A stretch of DNA of 64,000 bases from Bacteroidota bacterium (lineage in GTDB: Bacteria > Bacteroidota > Bacteroidia > Cytophagales > Cytophagaceae), in assembly GCA_023458555.1 (NCBI GenBank), contig JAEWYS010000008.1, positions 124,001 through 188,000 of the forward strand. Direction: 5' to 3'. A program made the translations under genes and the position numbers. How positions within the stretch are numbered: position 1 is the first letter of the stretch; each line of letters starts with the position of its first letter. Below, piece after piece: positions 9,016 through 18,551 of the stretch. The notes beneath the pieces were generated by a model. The model was given only the letters and a program-made list of their open reading frames with translations. It was not told where the DNA came from and ran no database searches.

Positions 9016-10632
9016 TTACTTGTTTTTTGAATAATCAATGGCCGCTTTGACAAACTTTACGAATAATGGATGAGGGTTCAATACAGTACTCCTCAGTTCC
9101 GGGTGAAACTGTACACCAATAAAGAATGGATGATCTTTAATTTCAACAATTTCAACCAGATTATTATCAGGGTTCAGTCCGGAAGCAATCATACCCGCAT
9201 TCTCAAACTTCTTAAGGTATTTATTGTTAAACTCGTACCTGTGTCTGTGCCTTTCATTTATTCTGCTTTTACCATACACAGAGTATGCTTTGCTGCCCTT
9301 GGTAATTTCGCAGGTATACGCTCCCAGACGCATGGTGCCTCCCTTTTGTGTAATGGTTTTCTGGTCTTCCATCATGTCTATGACAGGGTAAGGAGTAGCA
9401 GGATTTACTTCATAGCTGTGGGCATCTTTCATTTTAAGCACATTCCGTGCAAATTCAACAACAGCCATTTGCATTCCCAGGCATATGCCTACAAACGGAA
9501 TGTTACTTTCACGGGCATATTTTACGGCAGTGATTTTTCCTTCCAGTCCGCGCTCTCCAAAACCGGGAGCTACCAGAATAGCATCCAGAAACCGGAACGT
9601 GGATTCTGCATTTTCTTCCGTAAGATTTTCAGACTGTATCCAGCGAATATTGACTTTACATTCATTTTCAGCTCCTGAGTGCACAAAGGCCTCTACAATA
9701 GATTTGTAGGCATCCGGAAGTTCAATATACTTTCCGACAAGTCCAATCTCCACTTCGCTGGTCGGATTCTTTAGCTTTCCTAAAAACTCTTTCCATTTAT
9801 CGATATCGCCTTCACTTTTATGCGGAAGTTTGAGCTTGGTGAGCACCCGTTCGTCCAGCTTCTCTTTTTTCATAAGAAGAGGTACATCGTAAATAGTATC
9901 TGCATCGATAGACTCGATGACAGAGTTTATATTGACATTACAGAAAAGAGCAATTTTTTTCCGTATATCGATCGGAAGATGATGTTCGGTACGGCATACC
10001 AGAATATCCGGCTGAATTCCGGCTTCTGACAACTGCTTCACAGAGTGCTGTGTCGGTTTGGTTTTTAATTCTCCGCTCGTTTTAAGGAATGGAATAAGTG
10101 TAAGGTGAATAACCAGTGTATTGTTCGGTCCTTCTTCCCAGCGAAACTGTCTTACGGCTTCCAGAAACGGAAGAGACTCAATATCACCGACACAACCGCC
10201 GATCTCTGTAATAACGATATCATACTGCCCGGTTTCACCCAAAAGACGAACACTTCTTTTGATTTCATCTGTAATGTGTGGAACTACCTGGACTGTTTTT
10301 CCGAGAAAATCTCCCTGGCGTTCTTTAGATATAACGTTATGATAGATTTTTCCGGTAGTAATATTATTGGCTCTGCTGGTAGGGACATTCAGATAACGTT
10401 CATAATGACCGAGATCAAGGTCCGTTTCCGCGCCGTCTTCCGTTACATAGCACTCACCATGCTCATACGGATTTAATGTACCCGGATCAATGTTTAAATA
10501 GGGGTCAAATTTTTGAATTGTTACAGAAAAACCACGGGCTTGGAGAAGCTTACCCAGTGATGCGGAAATTATACCTTTTCCTAAAGATGATGTTACCCCA
10601 CCGGTAACAAAAATATATTTTACAGAACCCAT
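9016..10632 (-). CDS. pyrG: CTP synthase
   Basis: The ATG at 10632 (MGSVKYIFVTGGVTSSLGKG) gives 538 residues, the usual length; an in-frame start at 10665 adds 11 unconserved residues. The N-terminal amidoligase domain has the P-loop TGGVTSSLGKG and GDIESLPFLEA. The C-terminal class I glutaminase domain has GICLGMQMAV with nucleophile C384 and the histidine/glutamate of FHPEL. The enzyme makes CTP from UTP, ATP and glutamine, and is allosterically tuned by GTP and CTP. It is co-directional with yidC and has a consensus -7 box at 10663-10670. Confidence 0.97.
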   Translation of the reverse strand: MGSVKYIFVTGGVTSSLGKGIISASLGKLLQARGFSVTIQKFDPYLNIDPGTLNPYEHGECYVTEDGAETDLDLGHYERYLNVPTSRANNITTGKIYHNVISKERQGDFLGKTVQVVPHITDEIKRSVRLLGETGQYDIVITEIGGCVGDIESLPFLEAVRQFRWEEGPNNTLVIHLTLIPFLKTSGELKTKPTQHSVKQLSEAGIQPDILVCRTEHHLPIDIRKKIALFCNVNINSVIESIDADTIYDVPLLMKKEKLDERVLTKLKLPHKSEGDIDKWKEFLGKLKNPTSEVEIGLVGKYIELPDAYKSIVEAFVHSGAENECKVNIRWIQSENLTEENAESTFRFLDAILVAPGFGERGLEGKITAVKYARESNIPFVGICLGMQMAVVEFARNVLKMKDAHSYEVNPATPYPVIDMMEDQKTITQKGGTMRLGAYTCEITKGSKAYSVYGKSRINERHRHRYEFNNKYLKKFENAGMIASGLNPDNNLVEIVEIKDHPFFIGVQFHPELRSTVLNPHPLFVKFVKAAIDYSKNK

Positions 10633-10662
10633 AAGAGATTTTTGAATACAACCTATGGAGAA

Positions 10663-10670
10663 CAAAGGTA
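10663..10670 (-). promoter_or_regulatory. -7 element of pyrG promoter
   Basis: On the minus strand the bases read TACCTTTG, an exact TAnnTTTG match, 30 bases before the chosen pyrG start. No convincing TTG -33 element was seen at the right spacing. The rest of the 294-base divergent gap (10633-10926) is AT-rich, with no recognisable promoter for the adhesin gene on the plus strand. Confidence 0.5.
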
Positions 10671-10926
10671 CAGTTAAAAACTTATATTTCGCCTGAAAAA
10701 AGATTTTTCTTTGTATTCATTTTTGTTATTATATTTTCAAATCAATGGGCAGATAGGTCTCATACGAATAGAATCTTTTAATATTATTTATTTTATATTT
10801 ATTATGATTTTTTCAAGTAAAAGCACGTTCATTGCTGTAATAATACAATGATATATTGTAAATATTAAAATGCAATGTAACCAATGAGTGACTTTTTGCG
10901 ATAAAAGAAACATCGGAAAAAGTACT

Positions 10927-13900
10927 ATGGAGAGAATAGTGTCGGGAAATATTGTATTAACAGGTCTGACAATGATCCTTTGGGGGATGTTTTCCAATCT
11001 CCTTGGGCAGTGTCCCTCTCCGAGACTATATGATCTTAACTATATTAATGCCTCTGCAAATCCTGTCTGGGAAAACTGTATAGATAATACCAGCGATCCT
11101 GATCAGTTTACGCTTACACTGTTTTCTCCTGAAGATATTTATAACTATATATTGGATTTTGGTGATGGCTCTGCACCTGTCAGCGGAGCATTTTGGGAAG
11201 CCAATACTCCGATCTCCCATGCATATAATCTTGGCATATACACACTGACTTTAAGTGAAACAAGAAACGGCTGTACAGTTTCTATTACAGGCAGAATTAT
11301 TAATGACCGAAAAGCAGGGGCGACTGCCATCCCGCCAACGGAAGGAACCAGCGGATGTGTGCCTCATTCGCTTACGTTTATAAATCAGTCAACTAATGTC
11401 TCGCCTAATACTGTATTTGAATGGGACTGGGGAGATGGTACGAGGGATCGCGTGGGACCTGAAACCGTTGGCCAGCCTATTACGCACGTTTACGAAAGAG
11501 GCCGGGCCGGCTGTAACATGGTGGTATCTCTTACTGCTTTTAGTTTGTGTGATACGACTTTTTCCAGCTACGGTCCCTATGACTTCTGGGATATAGATAC
11601 TGCTGTCGTTACAGCTTCTGTTACCCGGATTTGCGTAGGTCAGGAAATTACCTTTACAGATCAGTCTTTATACAATTGTAATGTTCGCCAGCCAAGAAGA
11701 ATCCGTTGGAATTTTACAGAAGTAGGAGGGGGAATAACTGACTGGCTGCCTGCCACACCGCAAAATCGCTCTCAGACATATTTTGTCAGCGGAAATATAG
11801 GGGACCGTTTTACGGTTTTTATGGAGGACTCTAATTACTGCGGGGTAGACCCGGCAGCGGTAACCGTTGAGATAATCGGTCCGCCTCAGGCATCCATTCA
11901 TTTGCCAAATCCGGTTATTTGTGCCGGGCAGGAAGGTGTCTTTCAGAATACCAGTACCGGAGGTGCCAATTTTTATGTCTGGGACTTTGGCGATGGCAGC
12001 CCGCTTCATACTACAGCCTCTTCAGGACAGAGCAGGCATGTATACAATGAGCCGGGAACTTATACTGTTAAGCTGCTTGCAGGCATCGATGGAACGGATA
12101 TGTGCAGGGATAGCACAACCATTAGCATCCAGGTTTTACCTTCATCGATTTCGGATTTCACATCAGACAACCATTCTGGCTGCGCTCCTGTAAACGTTAA
12201 TGTAACTGACCTGTCACAAAATGCAACTTCCTGGCAGTGGACTGTTGACGGTATCGGAGTATTCACGTCTCAGACACCTCCGGAGCTTGTATTTACTGAT
12301 CCCGGCACCTATGTAATAGAATTGACAACAAGTAACAGTCTGGGTTGCGGAAGTAAAAAAACCGCCACTATTTCCGTATACCCGACTGTTTCTTCTATTC
12401 CGGAAGGAGATTCTGCCTGTCTCGGAGTTCCGGTTCACTTTACCGATAAATCACAATTAAGCGGAGCTTCTGCCTGTGCTACCGGAAATATATTGTATGA
12501 AAAATGGGACGATATCACCGGTTCATCAGTATCAGATCTTACCTCCGGAAGTATGTATCCGGATCATCCTTCATCATCTGCGCTGCTTACTACCTTTGAA
12601 GCTCCGGGTAACAGTGGCAATAATTACGGTGCCCGTATTCATGGCTTTATATGCCCACCCCAGACTGGTAATTATGTATTCTGGATTGCCAGTGACGATG
12701 CATCCGAGTTATGGCTGAGCACGGATGCTTCTCCCGACAATGCTGTTCTAATAGCCTCGGTATCTTCGTATACTTCCAGCAGGGAATGGACTAAGTTTTC
12801 TTCTCAGCAGTCTGCCTCTGTATACCTGGAATCCGGAAGAAGGTATTATATCCGTGCCCTTCACAAAGAAGGCAGCGGGGACGATCATCTGGCAGTTGGC
12901 TGGCAATTGCCTTCCGGAACCAGAGAACGTCCGATTCCGGGCACTCGTCTGGCCCCGTTTTCCGAGGGAAGCGCTATTACAAGCTGGAGCTGGGATTTTG
13001 GTAATGGGACAGTCTCCTCTGTCAGAAATCCTGTATATACTTACCCTGATGCAGGCAGCTATCTGGTGCAGCTCACTGTTTCTACAGGCCAATGCAGCTC
13101 TTCGGCAATTATTCCTGTCGAGATTTTTCCGGGTGTAAACACAGAAATCTGGCAAAGTGACACAGCAGCCTGCTCACCGCTGGAGCTTGAACTAACTGAC
13201 GAGTCGGTTAATGCAGCTACCTATACCTGGGACTTTGGTGATGGCACACCGGTTTATCACTACGCTGCCGGAGATATAGATACAATACAGCATATTTATA
13301 CAAATTACTCAGGCAATGACCGGATCTATTATCTTTCCCTTATCGCGGTAAGTCAGGATGGATGCGCGGATACGGCATACACGTCAGTAAAGGTATATCC
13401 GGCACCTAAAGCAGATTTTTCATATTCTCCGACTGTGCCGCAATGTAGTCCGGTTGAACTGAACTTTACTAATACATCTGAGGCTGCGGACAGCTATAGA
13501 TGGTATTTCGGTCCGGAGGATAGCTCATCAACCTTACCTGCTGCGTTTTCAAAGATTTTTGAAAACAAAACTACTTCCGTAATTAATGACACTATCACAT
13601 TAAAGGCATTTTCCACTACCGGTTGTTACGGGGAGATGTCCAGGGTGATTACTCTATATCCCGAAGCTGATTTTCAGATTCTCGCTGATCCGGATACTTC
13701 CTGCCACCCTGCATCAGTCCGGCTGTCTGCAAGTGGCGGTCCTGTTTCTTTCTTATGGGAGCTGGGTAACGGTAGTATAAGCACATCGCCTTCACCTCTT
13801 GCGGAATATCATTATACAGGTACTGCTGATACTTCGTATCGGATCCGGTTTATCGGAATATCACCTTTTAATTGTAAAGACACAGCTGAATATAATATCG

Positions 13901-16900
13901 TAGTTTTTCCAACTCCTGAGGCAGAATTTGTTGCTGATATAAATTCCGGATGTAGTCCGCTTTCAGTCAGTTTTCAGCGTTTGTCACAAGGGACAGAAAC
14001 CATCATTGCAGATTATGGCGACGGCCAAATTGATACACTGACTGACGGAGCGATAAATTTTCAGCACCTGTTTTCAAACACGAGTGGACAACCTTATATT
14101 TATAATGTACGCTTAAAAGTGTTAACATCAGCAGGCTGTTTCGATGAAAGCACTATTCAGATAACAGTTTTTCCTGAAATTGAAGCTGCTTTTGCACATA
14201 CCAGTATTTCCGGATGCAGCCCTCTCGCTGTTTCTTTTGAAAATCTGTCGGTCGGAGCAACTAATTTTGTCTGGAGCCTGGGCGGAGGATTTTCTACTGC
14301 CACAAGAAACCCGGCTCATGAGTTTCAGAATAACTCTTCGAATGACACAACCTTTAAAATAATGCTGACGGCAATATCTCCTTATGGATGCAGGGATCAG
14401 GATAGCAGTGAAGTAGTGGTGTGGGCGAACCCTTTTGCTGACTTCATTACTGATGTGACTACCGGATGTAGTCCTCTTGAAATCAATATCACCAATATGG
14501 CCCGTGATTATGAACGTATCAGCTGGTCATACGGTGACGGAATCACAGGAGACTGGAACCAGCCGGCAAACATCTATACATATACCAATACAGATTATAT
14601 ACCCAAGTCTGTGGAGCTGACACAAACTGTACTGACAGATAAGGGATGCAGTGCTGTAAAAAAACAGCTAATAACCTTGTATCCGGAAGTGATGGCATTA
14701 TTTGAAAGTAGTGATACGGCCGGTTGCTCTCCGTTAAATGTCCGATATACCAATTACTCCATCGGAGCAGATTATTACGATTGGAGTTTCGGAGACGGAA
14801 ATACCAGTAATAGCCGTCATCCGGTGCATAGCTTTTATACGGAGGCCAATGCAGATACCATCTATCTGGTTACACTTACAGCACGCTCTCAGTACAATTG
14901 CTCCGCTGCATATTCTGACAGCATCAACGTATACTTAACTCCTCAGGCTGCTGTAAACGTATTGCCGGACGAAGGTTGTGCTCCCTTGCATGTCAGCATT
15001 GAGAATCATTCGACCGGAGCTACTGAATATGTATGGAGTTTCGGCGACGGAATTTCGGGTTCCGGATCTATGAGTATACCGGAGCATACATATCAGAATC
15101 AGCAGGCAAGCGAACAAGCTTATACATTTACACTTACTGCAACGAGTTCTAAAGGTTGCATGGCATCAGTAAGCCGCCAGATTACCGTGTTTCCTGAAGT
15201 AAAAGCTGCATTTACTTCCACAGATACTGCGGGATGCACACCATGGCCTGTCAGTTTTTATAATTTGTCACGTAACGCAACGACATACTCCTGGAATTTT
15301 GATGGAATAAATCAAAGTACAGCAACGTCTCCCGTACACTCGTTCATCAATCAGTCAAATACAGAAGAGTATACTTATAATGTCAGATTAATCGCATCCA
15401 ACGGCTGGAGATGTCAGGATACGTCCACACGTCAGATAGTGGTCTATCCAGCTCCGGAGGCATCTTTTGTTATCGATAACCCTGCCGGCTGTACACCTCA
15501 TACCTCTATTATAAGAAATAACTCAACCGGAGCAACAAGGTATTTCTGGGAGTATGGAAACGGACAAAGTGACAGTATTGGGGCAATGAACTTTGCCAGA
15601 ACTTTTGATAATGAATTACTTTCAACTAAAGAATATACAATTCGGCTGACTGCTATCAGTGAGCATCAGTGCCAAAGTCAGACTTCACGCAGTCTCAATG
15701 TATATCCGGCGGTAAAGGCAGGATTTGAATCCGTGGAAGCCGGATGTGCTCCTTTAAAAGCTGAGTTCAGAAATACAAGTGCAGGTGCTTCTCAATATAC
15801 CTGGTTCCTGGACAATAACCGAATATCATCCGATTTGCATCCTGAGTATTTGTACTACAATGAGAGCGACAAAGATACAGCTTATCTGGTGCGCCTGGTT
15901 GCCGGCTCAATATACGGATGCTCGGATACCCTTGAGCGTACAGTAACGGTGTATCCGCGTCCGCAGGCAAGGTTTTCGGTAACACCGGCCATTCTCCAGT
16001 TGCCGGATTCTGTCGTGTTTTTTGAGAATAGCAGCAGCAACGGCAACTGGTGGTACAACTGGGATTTTGGGGACAACTCCGGCTCTCAGGTCAGAAATCC
16101 GCAGGAACATTATTATACATTCTATGGTGATTATACAATTCGGCTGATTGTAGGCGGTGATTATTGTTCAGATACGGCTTTCAGCTCCGTGATAGTATTA
16201 CCGACGAAGCCAATAGCTTCTTTTACAGGTGGAGATAAAGATTGCGGTCCATTGGGAATTCAGTTTAAAAATATGTCAAAATATGCCGAGCGTTATGAGT
16301 GGGACTTTGGAGACGGGAATAAATCTCCGTTAAAAGATCCCTATCATGAATACGGAATACCCGGTTCATACACCGTGACGCTGACCGTCTGGGGAGCTGG
16401 TGGTGAAGATCAGGTAAGTATACGGGACGTGGTAGAGGTCTATCCGATGCCTACAGCATTCTTTAAGGTAAGACCAGAAGGTGTTGCAGTCAAGATTCCA
16501 GGAAATGCCCATTATTTTTCGAACATGTCTGAAAATGCCAGCATGTTTTATTGGAATTTTGGTGATGGCAATACTTCCGCAGAGCGAAATCCTTTTCATG
16601 AATACAGGGAACCGGGAGTATATGATGTGACGTTGCTGGTTTCCAATGAATACGGTTGTGAAAACTCATATAAAGCCTTAAGCGCGGCCATAGCAGAAGC
16701 AGGTGGAAAAATACTTGTTCCGAATGCCTTTACTCCGGCAGGAGGTGGCAATCTGCTGAGCGCAGGTAAAAACGATTATTTTAACCCTGTCTCGGAAGGT
16801 GTAGTTGAATTTCATATGCAGATTTTTAACCGCTGGGGAGAACTGCTGTTCGAAACCTGGACAACTGAACCCGGATGGGATGGAACATACCGAGGCAGCC

Positions 16901-16995
16901 TTTGTAAGCAGGATGTATACGTTTATAAGATTAAGGCGCGCTTCTTTGACGGAGAAATAGTTGAAAAAATAGGAGATGTTACACTAATACGATAA
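10927..16995 (+). CDS. Giant SprB-like PKD-repeat surface adhesin with PA14 domain and type B T9SS sorting domain
   Basis: The ATG at 10927 gives a signal-peptide-like start (MERIVSGNIVLTGLTMILWG) and about 2022 residues; a GTG at 10888 is less likely. I count about 20 PKD-type modules, most opening with GCSPL or GCAPL and carrying WxFGDG. Many also have a second cysteine near the module end, suggesting one disulfide per module. A PA14 domain (about residues 518-675) is embedded in one module. The last 95 residues, from ILVPNAFTPAGGG through FNRWGELLF to VEKIGDVTLIR, are a CHU_C / type B T9SS sorting domain. SprB-type adhesins move on the cell surface in gliding. The stop codon overlaps the next gene by one base, so the locus is translationally coupled. 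The ligand is unknown. Confidence 0.9.
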   Translation: MERIVSGNIVLTGLTMILWGMFSNLLGQCPSPRLYDLNYINASANPVWENCIDNTSDPDQFTLTLFSPEDIYNYILDFGDGSAPVSGAFWEANTPISHAYNLGIYTLTLSETRNGCTVSITGRIINDRKAGATAIPPTEGTSGCVPHSLTFINQSTNVSPNTVFEWDWGDGTRDRVGPETVGQPITHVYERGRAGCNMVVSLTAFSLCDTTFSSYGPYDFWDIDTAVVTASVTRICVGQEITFTDQSLYNCNVRQPRRIRWNFTEVGGGITDWLPATPQNRSQTYFVSGNIGDRFTVFMEDSNYCGVDPAAVTVEIIGPPQASIHLPNPVICAGQEGVFQNTSTGGANFYVWDFGDGSPLHTTASSGQSRHVYNEPGTYTVKLLAGIDGTDMCRDSTTISIQVLPSSISDFTSDNHSGCAPVNVNVTDLSQNATSWQWTVDGIGVFTSQTPPELVFTDPGTYVIELTTSNSLGCGSKKTATISVYPTVSSIPEGDSACLGVPVHFTDKSQLSGASACATGNILYEKWDDITGSSVSDLTSGSMYPDHPSSSALLTTFEAPGNSGNNYGARIHGFICPPQTGNYVFWIASDDASELWLSTDASPDNAVLIASVSSYTSSREWTKFSSQQSASVYLESGRRYYIRALHKEGSGDDHLAVGWQLPSGTRERPIPGTRLAPFSEGSAITSWSWDFGNGTVSSVRNPVYTYPDAGSYLVQLTVSTGQCSSSAIIPVEIFPGVNTEIWQSDTAACSPLELELTDESVNAATYTWDFGDGTPVYHYAAGDIDTIQHIYTNYSGNDRIYYLSLIAVSQDGCADTAYTSVKVYPAPKADFSYSPTVPQCSPVELNFTNTSEAADSYRWYFGPEDSSSTLPAAFSKIFENKTTSVINDTITLKAFSTTGCYGEMSRVITLYPEADFQILADPDTSCHPASVRLSASGGPVSFLWELGNGSISTSPSPLAEYHYTGTADTSYRIRFIGISPFNCKDTAEYNIVVFPTPEAEFVADINSGCSPLSVSFQRLSQGTETIIADYGDGQIDTLTDGAINFQHLFSNTSGQPYIYNVRLKVLTSAGCFDESTIQITVFPEIEAAFAHTSISGCSPLAVSFENLSVGATNFVWSLGGGFSTATRNPAHEFQNNSSNDTTFKIMLTAISPYGCRDQDSSEVVVWANPFADFITDVTTGCSPLEINITNMARDYERISWSYGDGITGDWNQPANIYTYTNTDYIPKSVELTQTVLTDKGCSAVKKQLITLYPEVMALFESSDTAGCSPLNVRYTNYSIGADYYDWSFGDGNTSNSRHPVHSFYTEANADTIYLVTLTARSQYNCSAAYSDSINVYLTPQAAVNVLPDEGCAPLHVSIENHSTGATEYVWSFGDGISGSGSMSIPEHTYQNQQASEQAYTFTLTATSSKGCMASVSRQITVFPEVKAAFTSTDTAGCTPWPVSFYNLSRNATTYSWNFDGINQSTATSPVHSFINQSNTEEYTYNVRLIASNGWRCQDTSTRQIVVYPAPEASFVIDNPAGCTPHTSIIRNNSTGATRYFWEYGNGQSDSIGAMNFARTFDNELLSTKEYTIRLTAISEHQCQSQTSRSLNVYPAVKAGFESVEAGCAPLKAEFRNTSAGASQYTWFLDNNRISSDLHPEYLYYNESDKDTAYLVRLVAGSIYGCSDTLERTVTVYPRPQARFSVTPAILQLPDSVVFFENSSSNGNWWYNWDFGDNSGSQVRNPQEHYYTFYGDYTIRLIVGGDYCSDTAFSSVIVLPTKPIASFTGGDKDCGPLGIQFKNMSKYAERYEWDFGDGNKSPLKDPYHEYGIPGSYTVTLTVWGAGGEDQVSIRDVVEVYPMPTAFFKVRPEGVAVKIPGNAHYFSNMSENASMFYWNFGDGNTSAERNPFHEYREPGVYDVTLLVSNEYGCENSYKALSAAIAEAGGKILVPNAFTPAGGGNLLSAGKNDYFNPVSEGVVEFHMQIFNRWGELLFETWTTEPGWDGTYRGSLCKQDVYVYKIKARFFDGEIVEKIGDVTLIR

Positions 16996-18542
16996 TGAGG
17001 TTTGCAGGATTTTACATATGGCTGCTTATAACTGTCTGCACAACGTATGCAGGTGCCCAGACTGTTTTGAGTAAAAAGAAAGCAGATGCTTACTTTGCCA
17101 ATGAAATATACCAGATGGCTCTGCCTGCCTACCTTCATTATCTGGATAAAGATCCTTATAGTGAAGAGTTAAATTTTAAAGCGGGTGTATGCCTTGTACA
17201 TCTCCGCAAAGCTGACGAAGCCATCAGCTATCTGGAAAAAGCCTTGTCCCGAAGGTATGCTCCGGCATATTTTTACCGTGGTCTGGCCAGGCACTATCAG
17301 GCAAAGCCGGCAGAAGCCATTGATGACTACCTGAAATTTAAACATTATGCTTCCAGCGAAGACTATATGCTCTATAATGTGGACAGGCACATTACTATTG
17401 CTCTCCGGGCTCAGCATATGATGAGGAATCCTGTTGATGTGACCATCAAAAATCTGGGGCCTGGCATAAACTCTCCTTATTCGGACTATGTACCTGTAGT
17501 CAGTGCGGATGAATCTACCCTGATCTTTACTTCCAGAAGACCCAATACTCCGGAAAACATGGCTGATACGGACAGCAGCTATTATGAAGACATTTATATA
17601 AGCGAGAATAATGACAACGGCTGGGAAAAAGCGCATAGCATAGGATCCAATATCAATACCGATAAACATGAAGCATCCGTAGGACTTTCTGCCGATGGTC
17701 AAAAGCTTATTTTATACCGGATGGGGGAGAAGTATTACGGCGGTGATCTGTACATATCAATGCTGACGGGTAAAGAATGGGGCAAACCGGAAAAAATCGG
17801 GGGAGATATCAATAGCGCTTTCTGGGAACCGAGCGCCTGTCTTTCTGCGGATGAGAAGATGATTATTTTTTCCAGCAACCGGCCCGGAGGCTATGGTGGA
17901 AGAGACCTTTATTCTGCCCGAAAGCTACCAGACGGAACATGGAGTAAGGCAAGCAATCTGGGACCGATTATCAATACTCCGTACGATGAAGATGCACCTT
18001 TTCTTCATCCGGACGGAAGAACACTGTTTTTCAGCTCAACCGGTCATACCACCATGGGAGGCTTTGATATTTTCAGAACATATCTCCAGGCTGACTCTAT
18101 CTGGAAATTGCCGGAAAATATGGGGTATCCCATTAATACTGTAGACGATGATATTTACTTTGTTTTGTCAACCGATGGCCAGCGGGGGTATTACTCTTCA
18201 GACAGATCTGGTGGATCAGGGGAAAAAGATATATATGTCATTCATCTTTCTGATGACAAGCTTCCTCTGACAGTCATAAAAGGTAAGGTGCAGGATAATG
18301 TAAGCGGTATGCCCGTAAAAGTTGCTATTACTGTTATCGATCTTGATTCCAGAGAAATTCAGGGAGTGTATACATCCAACAGCGAAACTGGAAAATATCT
18401 GATTGTACTGCCACCCGGAAAACGTTTTAAGGCTGTAATAGAAGCTGATAATTACTATTCGGTATCCGATTACCTTGACCTGAGCGCATACGCAGACTAT
18501 GCAGAAATCAGTAAAGATATTGAGCTCAAACCAGTAAAGTAA
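16995..18542 (+). CDS. TPR / PD40 beta-propeller periplasmic protein (PorE-like, no OmpA domain)
   Basis: The 515-residue protein has a signal peptide ending near AGAQ, then TPR helices (about residues 30-135, including DKDPYSEELNFKAGVCLVHL). A set of PD40 blades follows (about 160-415; repeats such as ESTLIFTSRRP, EKMIIFSSNRPGG and GRTLFFSSTGH), and the end is a carboxypeptidase-regulatory-like beta domain (about 425-500). This is the order in the T9SS protein PorE, except that PorE ends in a peptidoglycan-binding OmpA domain, absent here. The ATG overlaps the adhesin stop by one base, and a PorP/SprF gene follows. It is probably a dedicated periplasmic accessory of the adhesin. Confidence 0.8.
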   Translation: MRFAGFYIWLLITVCTTYAGAQTVLSKKKADAYFANEIYQMALPAYLHYLDKDPYSEELNFKAGVCLVHLRKADEAISYLEKALSRRYAPAYFYRGLARHYQAKPAEAIDDYLKFKHYASSEDYMLYNVDRHITIALRAQHMMRNPVDVTIKNLGPGINSPYSDYVPVVSADESTLIFTSRRPNTPENMADTDSSYYEDIYISENNDNGWEKAHSIGSNINTDKHEASVGLSADGQKLILYRMGEKYYGGDLYISMLTGKEWGKPEKIGGDINSAFWEPSACLSADEKMIIFSSNRPGGYGGRDLYSARKLPDGTWSKASNLGPIINTPYDEDAPFLHPDGRTLFFSSTGHTTMGGFDIFRTYLQADSIWKLPENMGYPINTVDDDIYFVLSTDGQRGYYSSDRSGGSGEKDIYVIHLSDDKLPLTVIKGKVQDNVSGMPVKVAITVIDLDSREIQGVYTSNSETGKYLIVLPPGKRFKAVIEADNYYSVSDYLDLSAYADYAEISKDIELKPVK

Positions 18543-18551
18543 ATACTGAAC

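Noticed and set aside
9070..9678. 202-codon plus-strand open frame inside pyrG
   Set aside because: The minus strand encodes the highly conserved glutaminase half of CTP synthase; the plus-strand product has no recognisable features.
10888..10926. GTG start for the giant adhesin
   Set aside because: The preceding residues are polar and not signal-like; the ATG at 10927 directly precedes a basic and hydrophobic export signal.
17169..17702. 177-codon antisense open frame inside the TPR/PD40 gene
   Set aside because: The sense frame has TPR and PD40 motifs throughout; the antisense product is a Ile/Arg/Val mix without domain features.
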